Shown: piece by piece, positions 8,607-16,303 of the stretch
Layout: each line of letters opens with the position of its first letter
Position numbering within the stretch: the first letter of the stretch is position 1
Source of the DNA: Syntrophaceae bacterium
GTDB lineage: Bacteria; Desulfobacterota; BSN033; UBA1163
NCBI GenBank assembly: GCA_013388635.1
Contig: JACAEX010000048.1
Location: forward strand, 26,999-90,998
DNA: 64,000 nucleotides
Reading direction: 5' to 3'
The notes under the pieces: model-generated
The model's database searches: none
The model's input: the letters and a program-made list of their open reading frames with translations, nothing else
What the model was told of the DNA's origin: nothing
Translations under genes and position numbers: made by a program

Positions 8607-8966
8607 ATGGATGGATCGAAGATCGATAGGGAGAAGAGGAAGCGTCCGCGTTACCCCATGGACCTTCCTCTTGAGTATCGTGTGATCGATGCCCCTGACG
8701 CCTATGGGGGCATTGTGGTCGATGGAAGCGAGATAGGGCTCCGCATTCACTCGGTCAAAAATCTGCCCGTCGGCACGAAACTGAATATCGCAGTCCTCTT
8801 TCCGAAAGAGTTCCAGATGAGCAACTTCCAGGTGACCGCTGAGATTATCTGGAAGGACGTCTTTATGAAGGAAGACTGGAATGGATATCAGTACGGGTTA
8901 AAGTTTGTCCTCATAGGAGAAGAAGACCTCCAGAAATTGAAACAACTTTTGGACGGCCAGCGTTAA
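8607..8966 (+). CDS. PilZ-domain c-di-GMP receptor
   Basis: A 119-residue single-domain protein with both c-di-GMP-binding motifs of PilZ: the RxxxR-type cluster REKRKRPRYP near residues 10-19 and DGSEIG (D/NxSxxG) near 40-45. ATG 8607 is preferred over GTG 8586 because GAGGGAG lies six bases upstream. It sits between two sigma-54-type promoters and next to prepilin and HD-GYP genes, suggesting c-di-GMP control of surface or pilus functions. Confidence 0.87.
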   Translation: MDGSKIDREKRKRPRYPMDLPLEYRVIDAPDAYGGIVVDGSEIGLRIHSVKNLPVGTKLNIAVLFPKEFQMSNFQVTAEIIWKDVFMKEDWNGYQYGLKFVLIGEEDLQKLKQLLDGQR

Positions 8967-9168
8967 GCGGACTGACCGGAACGTCCCACAGCCCTTTCCT
9001 GCCCTAACAAATTTTGTCAAATCATGTAAAAAAAGGGCATTTCTACACCTTTTCCCAGGCCAATGGATTTTTATAAAAGGAGAGGATCACCCCTCGAACC
9101 TCATGAAAACCTTATAATAATCGCAGAGTCCAACCGTTTCTGAAAGGAAACGATTAACTGACCATTTT

Positions 9169-9184
9169 TGGCATAAAATATGCT
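9169..9184 (+). promoter_or_regulatory. Sigma-54 promoter upstream of the prepilin gene
   Basis: TGGCATAAAATATGCT matches the -24/-12 consensus at all key positions (TGG, GC), with one mismatch in the TTGC box. Transcription would start near 9195, before ATG 9220. Sigma-54 control is common for pilin genes (PilR-type activation). The rest of the 8967-9219 gap shows no gene. Confidence 0.7.
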
Positions 9185-9219
9185 AATGTTAACATGGATC
9201 AGTGTGAGAAGACAGGGCT

Positions 9220-9825
9220 ATGCCTCTTTTTGACACATTTCAAAAAGCAGGGAATAGGGTCTTCACTGGAGGCCTTACGGGAGCAGGTCTCTCAGATTCC
9301 TTTCGAGAATTCTTCCGACTGGTGAAATGGCTTTTGAAGGATCCTCTGTCGGTTCATCAGCGGCAGAAAAAAGGGTCGAAGGCAATGACCTTAATTGAAC
9401 TACTCGTTGTAGTGGGCATAGTAGGAATTCTTGCTGCTGCTGGAGTGCCGGTCTATCGAGGTTATATCGAAAAGGCCAGAAACAATCAGGCTATTGTTGA
9501 CATCACGGAGATGGAGTCGGTGATCGTACGATTCATGGTGGAGAACCAGGTTCCACCAAACAACCTCAACCAGGTAGGTCTCGGAAACAGGCTCGACCCC
9601 TGGGGAAGGCCGTATGAGTACCTGAGAATCCAGGGGGTCGACAAGAACGAGATTAAAGAAAAGTGGCGAAAGGACCACTTTAATGTCCCTGTCAACACTG
9701 ACTTCGACCTCTACAGCATGGGAAAAGACGGCAAAAGCGAATCACCCTTCACAGCCCACCATAGCCGGGACGATATCGTGCGCGCGAACAACGGCAGGTT
9801 CATAGGACTGGCTAAAGATTATTGA
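9220..9825 (+). CDS. Type IV pilin/GspG-like pseudopilin with long leader
   Basis: A 201-residue protein. At about residues 55-75 it has the prepilin N-methylation signature: KKGSKA followed by MTLIELLVVVGIVGILAAAG, with the essential Glu at +5. The globular part contains LDPWGRPYEY and DLYSMGKDGKSE, as in major pseudopilins (GspG), where the latter loop binds calcium. Two features are odd: the leader is about 54 residues, and the residue before the cleavage point is Ala instead of Gly. A shorter start nearer the motif cannot be excluded. It is followed after 12 bases by the HD-GYP gene. Confidence 0.85.
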   Translation: MPLFDTFQKAGNRVFTGGLTGAGLSDSFREFFRLVKWLLKDPLSVHQRQKKGSKAMTLIELLVVVGIVGILAAAGVPVYRGYIEKARNNQAIVDITEMESVIVRFMVENQVPPNNLNQVGLGNRLDPWGRPYEYLRIQGVDKNEIKEKWRKDHFNVPVNTDFDLYSMGKDGKSESPFTAHHSRDDIVRANNGRFIGLAKDY

Positions 9826-9837
9826 GGCAATAGAGAG

Positions 9838-11970
9838 ATGACCAAGATCGACAAGTCTTTTCTCCAGAGCAAGGTCGGACTCCGGATTTTTACCCTTTTC
9901 GTCGTCTGCGCCCTCCTTCCGATCACAGTTCTGGCCGTCCTCTCTTTTAGCCAGGTGACAAAGCAGCTGAATGAACAGGCCCGGGGTCGTTTGAAGCAGG
10001 CAGCCAAGAGTGCAAGCCTGACCATTCACGAAAGGCTCATATTTCTTGAAAATGAGATGAAGCTGGTCTCCACAAGTTTTGGTCTGAACCCGGTGCGCAC
10101 CATTCCCATCTCTCCTGCTGGATTGAGTGAAAGCCTGACCTGGCGATTTGTATCCATGGCCATTTTCACAGAGGACGGAAGGCAGATCTCCCTCTTCGGA
10201 AATATCAAGAAGATCCCCTCTCTCAGTGAATCAGAGAAGGCTCATATCCGTTCTGGCCTCACCCTTCTGACCACAGAGAAACATCCGGATCGCAAGATAG
10301 GCATGTTCATGATCCGTCTTTTCGATCAGAACAATCACAAAAGGGGAATCCTGGTCGGAGAGATCAACACAGCCTACCTCTGGAAGACCGACGAACAGAG
10401 CACCCTGCCTGTGACGACTGAACTCTCTGTCTTCGACCAGGCGAACACTCTCCTATTCTCTTCAGTCCGGCTACCGCCTACTGTCATTCAACAGGTGGCA
10501 GGAGCTGAGCGTCAATCGCCGGTTGGCCAGTTCGAGTGGAGACATGACGGAGAGGAGTACCTGGCAAGCTACCGATCGATCTTTCTTCAGCCCGTCTTTT
10601 TTGCGCCCAAATGGACAATTATGTTAAGCGAGTCGAAATCGGATCTCCTCTCGGCCATGACCTATTTCAAAAAGGTATTCCCACCGGTAATCGTGGTCTC
10701 CCTGTTAGTCGTCGTTCTTCTCAGCATTATTCAGATCCGAAGGAGTTTGATCCCGCTTGAAAAACTGAGAGAGGGGACGAAGCGGATTGCCAGAAGAGAC
10801 TTTGAAAGCCGCGTCACCATTAAAAGCGGCGATGAGTTTGAGGAGCTGGCCACATCGTTCAACCTGATGGCCGGTCAATTGGACAAACAGTTCAAGGCCC
10901 TGAGCACACTGGCTGAGATCGATCGGGCCATCCTTTCTGCCCTGGAGGTCGAAAAGATCGTTGACGTCGTACTTAATCGTCTTCACGACATCTTCCCATG
11001 TAAGTCGGTCAGCGTAGCCTTGCTCGATCCCGATGGGAAAAGCGCTAAGGTGAAAACGAGGATATACGGTGTGAAAGGGAGGACAGATGACCAAACCCTG
11101 TCAGAGATGATCGATCTCACCCCGCAGGAACAAAAGGAACTCACTGACCATCCCGATCATTTGTTGATAGAAGTGAAGGAGGAGCCTCCTCAATATCTTG
11201 CTCTAATGGTCAGGCAGGGGATCCGGTCGTTTGCAGTCTTTCCCGTTATTCTCAAACAAATGTTGACAGGAATGATCGCACTCGGCTACCTCAACTCACA
11301 TCCCCATAGCCAGGAAGACCTCGCCCAGGGTCGCCGATTTGCAAACCAGATGGCCGTGGCCCTTTCCAATGCCTATCTCATAAAGGACCTGGACCAGCTC
11401 AACTGGGGAACACTTACTGCCCTGGCCCGGGCCATCGATGCAAAATCTCCCTGGACAGCAGGCCATTCTGAACGTGTGACAGACCTCTCGATAAAAATCG
11501 GGAAGGTTCTTGGGCTTTCACAGGAAGAGCTGGACACCCTTCGTCGGGGAGGTCTTCTCCACGATCTTGGCAAGATCGGTATCCCCGCTGAGATTCTCGA
11601 CAAACCCGGAAAGCTGAACAAGGAGGAAAAACGGACCATGCAGCAGCACGCCCAGTTGGGGGCCCATATTCTCGAACCCATCTCTGCGTACGCTGAGGTC
11701 ATCCCTATGGTGGTGCAACATCATGAGCATTATTCTGGGACGGGTTACCCGGCTGGCCTGATCGGAGGAGCGATCAGTTTCGGCGCGCGCATCTTTGCCG
11801 TGGCCGACGCATACGATGCCATCACCTCGGACCGGCCATACCGAAAAGCCCTCGGTAAGAAACGGGCGATTGAAATTATCAAAGACGAATCCGGCAAACA
11901 GTTCGATCCAAAGGTTGTGGAGGCCTTCCTGAAGGTGATAGAGCAAGAAAATCCGGAGGAGTTTAAATGA
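9838..11970 (+). CDS. Membrane HD-GYP phosphodiesterase with HAMP and GAF domains
   Basis: A 710-residue sensor-type c-di-GMP phosphodiesterase. TM1 is at about 17-37, followed by a periplasmic sensor region of about 240 residues, TM2 at about 280-300, HAMP (about 300-355), a GAF-like domain (about 360-500) and a C-terminal HD-GYP domain. The catalytic signatures are present: LLHDLGKIGIP and QHHEHYSGTGYPAGL (HHExxxGxGYP), then ADAYDAITSDRPYR. It would hydrolyse c-di-GMP at the inner membrane in response to an unknown signal. It is in an operon with the prepilin and the lipoprotein gene (ATGA overlap downstream). Confidence 0.93.
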   Translation: MTKIDKSFLQSKVGLRIFTLFVVCALLPITVLAVLSFSQVTKQLNEQARGRLKQAAKSASLTIHERLIFLENEMKLVSTSFGLNPVRTIPISPAGLSESLTWRFVSMAIFTEDGRQISLFGNIKKIPSLSESEKAHIRSGLTLLTTEKHPDRKIGMFMIRLFDQNNHKRGILVGEINTAYLWKTDEQSTLPVTTELSVFDQANTLLFSSVRLPPTVIQQVAGAERQSPVGQFEWRHDGEEYLASYRSIFLQPVFFAPKWTIMLSESKSDLLSAMTYFKKVFPPVIVVSLLVVVLLSIIQIRRSLIPLEKLREGTKRIARRDFESRVTIKSGDEFEELATSFNLMAGQLDKQFKALSTLAEIDRAILSALEVEKIVDVVLNRLHDIFPCKSVSVALLDPDGKSAKVKTRIYGVKGRTDDQTLSEMIDLTPQEQKELTDHPDHLLIEVKEEPPQYLALMVRQGIRSFAVFPVILKQMLTGMIALGYLNSHPHSQEDLAQGRRFANQMAVALSNAYLIKDLDQLNWGTLTALARAIDAKSPWTAGHSERVTDLSIKIGKVLGLSQEELDTLRRGGLLHDLGKIGIPAEILDKPGKLNKEEKRTMQQHAQLGAHILEPISAYAEVIPMVVQHHEHYSGTGYPAGLIGGAISFGARIFAVADAYDAITSDRPYRKALGKKRAIEIIKDESGKQFDPKVVEAFLKVIEQENPEEFK

Positions 11971-12344
11971 AATTCAAAAAGACCTCGATATGGTTCGTAC
12001 TCTTAACAACAGCGCTGATCTTTTTTCAGTGCGGGAGCAAGACCGCTCCGGATTATTTGTTCGGCGTCTGGACGACCCCGGATGAGAAGTATGCAGATCG
12101 ATTCATGGAAATCGAGAGGACTACCATCACCTTTGGCATCGGCGAGGGAAAATCGAATACCTATCCCATCATTCGCGTTAAAATCGAAAAAACACCCAGT
12201 GACAAGGGCATCCTCCACACCATCTACTACCGGAATGAGGAAGGGCTAAAAACCACCTTCGCCTTCTATTACGACCCGGCGAATCGGGGCCAGATTCGGT
12301 TAAAATATCGAGATCACATCGTGTGGAAGAAGGAGAAAAAATAG
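11967..12344 (+). CDS. Small lipoprotein of unknown function
   Basis: A 125-residue protein with a signal sequence ending in a lipobox, FFQC at about residues 19-22, so lipidation at Cys22 is predicted. The mature part is a small beta-rich domain with YLFGVWTTPDEKYADRFMEI. Its ATG overlaps the HD-GYP stop codon (ATGA), indicating coupled translation and perhaps a role in the same envelope function. No family is recognised. Confidence 0.8.
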   Translation: MKFKKTSIWFVLLTTALIFFQCGSKTAPDYLFGVWTTPDEKYADRFMEIERTTITFGIGEGKSNTYPIIRVKIEKTPSDKGILHTIYYRNEEGLKTTFAFYYDPANRGQIRLKYRDHIVWKKEKK

Positions 12345-12369
12345 CACCCTCCCATCCATTCAATCCTCA

Positions 12370-12398
12370 TTGACTTCAGAATCAATTCCGTATTAGAT
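12370..12398 (+). promoter_or_regulatory. Possible sigma-70 promoter for hisF
   Basis: TTGACT and TTAGAT are separated by 17 bases, 44 bases before the hisF start. The -10 match is only moderate. Confidence 0.35.
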
Positions 12399-12441
12399 TA
12401 ACTTGAAAGCGCATAAAATTTTTTGGCCCCAGGAGACCAAC

Positions 12442-13206
12442 ATGGATACGATCAAGATCATGCCGTGCCTCGATATGAAAGAGGGACGGGTTGTCAAGGG
12501 CATCCACTTTGCAGACTTGAAGGACGCAGGTGATCCAGTCGAAAACGCAGCGTTTTATGAGAAGGAAGGTGCAGATGAGCTGGCCATGCTCGATATCGCG
12601 GCAACCGTAGAAAATCGAAAGACCAGACTCGAATGGGTCAGGAATGTCTCGTCGGTCATCCGGATCCCCTTGACAGTGGGAGGTGGCATCTCCACCCTGC
12701 AAGACATCGACCTGGTTCTCAAGTCCGGGGCGGATAAGATTTCGATGAACAGTGCAGCTGTCAAAAATCCGGATCTTGTCAGACAGGCCGCAGATAGATT
12801 TGGAAGTGAAAAGGTGATTGTGGCGATCGATGCGAGAAGAAACAAGGCGATGCCATCTGGATTTGAGCTGGTGGTTTCAGGAGGCACCAGGCCTGTGGCC
12901 AAAGACGCGGTGGCCTGGGCAAAGCAGTGTCAGGATCTTGGCGCCGGAGCAATCCTTCCGACCAGCATGGATGGTGACGGAACCCAGGCTGGCTACGACT
13001 TGGATTTCACGAAGGCGATTTCAGACGCAGTAACGATTCCGGTCGTTGCTTCAGGAGGAGCGGGCAAGCTTGAGCACTTCTATGAGGCGGTTGTCCGCGG
13101 AGGCGCCCAAATCCTTCTGGCTGCCTCGGTCTTTCATTATCGGATCTTAAGCATTCGGCAAGTCAAAGAATACCTCCTGAGAAAGGGGCTCCACGTCCAT
13201 ATCTGA
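12442..13206 (+). CDS. hisF: HisF-type imidazole glycerol phosphate synthase cyclase subunit
   Basis: A 254-residue (beta-alpha)8 barrel. The two catalytic aspartates fall at the canonical positions, D11 in MPCLDMKEGRVVKG and D130 in VAIDARR. Phosphate-binding loops TVGGGIS and VASGGAGKLEHF are also present. ATG 12442 is chosen because CCAGGAG precedes it and the protein then begins like HisF. The family makes IGP and AICAR from PRFAR, using ammonia supplied by HisH. No other his gene is nearby, so this is a stand-alone copy, either the only hisF or a paralogue. Confidence 0.87.
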   Translation: MDTIKIMPCLDMKEGRVVKGIHFADLKDAGDPVENAAFYEKEGADELAMLDIAATVENRKTRLEWVRNVSSVIRIPLTVGGGISTLQDIDLVLKSGADKISMNSAAVKNPDLVRQAADRFGSEKVIVAIDARRNKAMPSGFELVVSGGTRPVAKDAVAWAKQCQDLGAGAILPTSMDGDGTQAGYDLDFTKAISDAVTIPVVASGGAGKLEHFYEAVVRGGAQILLAASVFHYRILSIRQVKEYLLRKGLHVHI

Positions 13207-13229
13207 GGATCCTCTAAATCTGACTCCGG

Positions 13230-14441
13230 TCAAACGGATCGTTCAGAAACAGCCCATCCATTGATCTCCTCTTCTGTAATGCCCAAAATATAGAGGATGT
13301 TCTTCAGCCGGGCCCGACCCAGGCTCATATTGGCCGCTCGTTCAAGCGCCCTCTTGGCATTGTAAGCAATCCCCAGACCGGCCTGACCTAACATCAGCAT
13401 ATCATTGGCTCCGTCGCCGATGGCCACGGTCTGATCCAGAAGCACCCCTTCTTCACTGGCGACCAGGTTGACGATCTTTGCTTTGTAGGCGTTGTCCACT
13501 ATCCTTCCCAATATCCTGCCTGTCAGAGCGGAGTTCTTGATCTCTAACTGATTGGCAAAGGCAGAGTCCAGTCCCAATCTCTCCTTCAGAAAGTCGGCAA
13601 AGTAGCTGAACCCGCCGCTCACTAAAACCAGTTTGTAGCCCAGTCGCTTGAGAATCGTCACCAGCTCCTCCGCCCCTTCGGAGAGCCTCATCCCATTCCT
13701 GATCTTCTCCATTTCTTCCAGCCTCAACCCCTTCAGAAGGGCCACACGCTGGAGGAGGGCCTCTTCAAAGTCGAGGTCTCCCCTCCTCGCCTTCTCCGTA
13801 ATCCTTGAAACCTCCTTAAACACACCTGCACTTCGGGCCATCTCATCGATTATCTCCATATCGACGAGCGTGCTATCCATGTCGAAGAAGACCAGACGCT
13901 TGTTCTTGCGATAGGCCTCCATGTTCTGGAGGGCCAGATCAATGTTGAGCTCATGGCTCTTGGCAAGCACCCTTTCCTTGAGACGGCTCAAGTTCTGAGC
14001 TCCGGTCACATTGATCGTCAGCTCCACACAGCTGGCGCGGTGACGCGTCAGATTGGTAATCGTCTCGATATTGGCATTTTCTTCACCCAGGATAGTCGTA
14101 ATCTCTGCAAGGGCTCGCGTATCCCCGAAATAAGTGAGGACAAAAAGATTCTTATTGTTTCTTCCTTTGACCTCCTTCTCGGAGAAGATTCGGAAATTAA
14201 GCGTCAGGTGAAGACGGTTCGCCTCAAAGAGGAGGTCCTTCAGGACGCTGTCCTTTGATTGCTTGGCTCCGGTCATGTCCAGGAGAAAAGAGAGACCGAG
14301 AAAATCCTGAAGCGATGCCTGCTCGATATCGACCACCTCTACATTATTGTCCACCAGGATCTTGGTAAAGGCTGCGATGATTCCAGGTTGATCCGGACCA
14401 GACGCAGTCACCATCACAAAGTCTTTTCTTTCGTCCATCAT
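13230..14441 (-). CDS. serB: Phosphoserine phosphatase with N-terminal ACT domains
   Basis: About 403 residues. Two ACT-type regulatory domains (roughly 5-80 and 95-170) precede a HAD phosphatase. The HAD motifs are FFDMDSTLVD (nucleophile Asp), LVSGGFS and AIGDGANDMLML. It dephosphorylates phosphoserine in serine synthesis; the ACT domains suggest amino-acid feedback. The frame can open at TTG 14453, but ATG 14441 or 14438 is better placed after AAGGA. It converges with hisF with 23 bases between the stop codons. Confidence 0.92.
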   Translation of the reverse strand: MMDERKDFVMVTASGPDQPGIIAAFTKILVDNNVEVVDIEQASLQDFLGLSFLLDMTGAKQSKDSVLKDLLFEANRLHLTLNFRIFSEKEVKGRNNKNLFVLTYFGDTRALAEITTILGEENANIETITNLTRHRASCVELTINVTGAQNLSRLKERVLAKSHELNIDLALQNMEAYRKNKRLVFFDMDSTLVDMEIIDEMARSAGVFKEVSRITEKARRGDLDFEEALLQRVALLKGLRLEEMEKIRNGMRLSEGAEELVTILKRLGYKLVLVSGGFSYFADFLKERLGLDSAFANQLEIKNSALTGRILGRIVDNAYKAKIVNLVASEEGVLLDQTVAIGDGANDMLMLGQAGLGIAYNAKRALERAANMSLGRARLKNILYILGITEEEINGWAVSERSV

Positions 14442-14487
14442 CTCATCCTTCAAATCACATCTTGTCGGTTTCTTATATTGTACCTAA

Positions 14488-14551
14488 ACTGAACGATTCT
14501 CACAATCCCCGGGAGAGCAGGGATGCTGAAAAGACTTTTAGAACGATCACC
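14488..14551 (-). repeat. Dispersed intergenic repeat, copy 2 (inverted)
   Basis: On the minus strand this reads TCTAAAAGTCTTTTCAGCA, then CCCTGCTCTC and GAGAATCGTTCAG, matching the copy at 5742-5808. It fills the gap between serB and the gamma-glutamyltransferase gene. Confidence 0.6.
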
Positions 14552-14589
14552 TTGTAACAGATTCCCCCTCGCCCTCTCAGGCTGCTCAT

Positions 14590-16212
14590 TCAATAGCCGA
14601 TCGCACAGCCATCCTTTCTCCGATCGGAGGCCCCCAAGAGCACATTCTGCTCACGATCAAAGTAGATGGCCTGCCCAGCTCCGACCTGATTGACCGTTGA
14701 AACCCCTGTAATGATCTGGTGGCCCTTTTCGGCCAGGCTCGCTCCGGTCTCTTCAGAGACGCCATCTTCGAGATAGACCTCCATGCCTCTGAGATGCCTC
14801 ACCCTCGGCGAATCCATGGCCTCCTGCAGATTCATTCCGAAATCGATCAGGTTTGTTAGAAACTGGACATGGCCCTGCGGCTGCATATCGCCGCCCATCA
14901 CACCAAAGCTGATTAAAAATTTTCCATCTTTAAAGACCATGCCCGGAATAATCGTATGCATGGGACGCTTATGGGGTTCAAGCCTGTTCAAATGTCTTGA
15001 ATCGAGGGAAAACGATTTACCTCGGTTCTGTAAAACGATCCCTGTCCCGTCCACGACGATGCCTGACCCAAAGGCTGTAAAGAGGCTGCTGACCAAGGAG
15101 ACCGCATTCCTCTCCTCATCGACAGCAGTTAAATAGACCGTTTCAGAACCCTGACCATCCAGAAAGTAGGACGGGGGTGCTGCCCGATCCCTGTCAATCC
15201 TCTCCCTCACCCTTCCCGCGTACTCCTTTGAAAGAAGACGATCCATGGGGATGGCTTCAGATTCGGGGTCGGTGATAAACCGATCCCGATCATGGAAGGC
15301 TGCCTTTTTCGCCTCGATCAGAAGGTGGAGGTATTCTGCGCTATTGTGCCTGAGGTTTGCAATATCATACCCCTCCAGGATATTGAGCATCTCCAGGGCA
15401 ACTACGCCCTGACAGTTCGGAGGCAGCTCATAGATCGTATATCCACGGTATTCGGTTGAGATGGGCTCTACCCAGGTTGTCGAATGCTCCTTGAAGTCCT
15501 TCTGAGAGAGTAAGCCCTGATGATGATCCGATGTTCGCACCATCGCATCACAGATCTCGCCCTCATAAAAAACGCCGATCCCCTCACAGGCGATTCTCTG
15601 ATAAGTGCGGCTGATGTCACGATTGATAAACCTCTCTCCAGGCTGAGGAGCCCTGCCATTGATGAGATACGTCCGCGATGCGCTCTCCGTGGAGCGGAGA
15701 AGCCTCTCAGCCTCTCTCCACTCTCCCGCAATGATTTCAGTCACAGGGAAGCCCTCTTCTGCATAGACGATCGCATCTTCAAAGACGTCCTGAAGCTTAA
15801 GGGTTCCGTACTGTTTCAGGACCTCGGCCCATCCGTGAAGGGCCCCTGGCACGGTTACCGAAAGGATCCCTGTTTCCGGTATCTTGTTCATCCCCCTCTC
15901 TCTGAACCAGTCGATCGAGGCTCGATAAGGAGAACGGCCACTTCCATTCATCCCGATCAATCGATCCTCACCCGAGAGATAGATCAGGGCAAAGGCATCT
16001 CCACCCAGCCCGACTGAATAGGGCTCCACCACGCTCAAGACGCTCACCATGGCGATGGCCGCATCCACTGCATTTCCGCCTCTTAGAAGGGTTTTATAAC
16101 CTGCTACTGTCGCAAGAGGTTGACTCGATGCCACCATCCCGTGTGTTCCCATCGAGACGGATCGCTGCGAAGCGCTCTTCCACTCCCTTTTCTGTGTATA
16201 GGTGAATCTCAT
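14590..16212 (-). CDS. Gamma-glutamyltransferase family protein
   Basis: A 540-residue Ntn-hydrolase of the gamma-glutamyltransferase family. The autocatalytic processing site and nucleophile are predicted at T358 in SETVYLTAVDEERNAVSLV. The N-terminal GGNAVDAAIA and VGLGGDAFALIY and the C-terminal GVMGGDMQPQGHVQ are typical. No clear signal peptide precedes residue 20, so it may be cytoplasmic. A GAGGAGG ribosome site fits ATG 16212. Family roles are transfer or hydrolysis of gamma-glutamyl groups; the true substrate is uncertain. It is transcribed divergently from the amidase gene. Confidence 0.88.
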   Translation of the reverse strand: MRFTYTQKREWKSASQRSVSMGTHGMVASSQPLATVAGYKTLLRGGNAVDAAIAMVSVLSVVEPYSVGLGGDAFALIYLSGEDRLIGMNGSGRSPYRASIDWFRERGMNKIPETGILSVTVPGALHGWAEVLKQYGTLKLQDVFEDAIVYAEEGFPVTEIIAGEWREAERLLRSTESASRTYLINGRAPQPGERFINRDISRTYQRIACEGIGVFYEGEICDAMVRTSDHHQGLLSQKDFKEHSTTWVEPISTEYRGYTIYELPPNCQGVVALEMLNILEGYDIANLRHNSAEYLHLLIEAKKAAFHDRDRFITDPESEAIPMDRLLSKEYAGRVRERIDRDRAAPPSYFLDGQGSETVYLTAVDEERNAVSLVSSLFTAFGSGIVVDGTGIVLQNRGKSFSLDSRHLNRLEPHKRPMHTIIPGMVFKDGKFLISFGVMGGDMQPQGHVQFLTNLIDFGMNLQEAMDSPRVRHLRGMEVYLEDGVSEETGASLAEKGHQIITGVSTVNQVGAGQAIYFDREQNVLLGASDRRKDGCAIGY

Positions 16213-16303
16213 CTCCTCCTCTCCGTTCCAAACGATCTTGGAAAGTCGGTCGTTGACTCCCCTGCCCTTTTTCTACTATAACATAAAACAGGAGGATAAA
16301 GAG

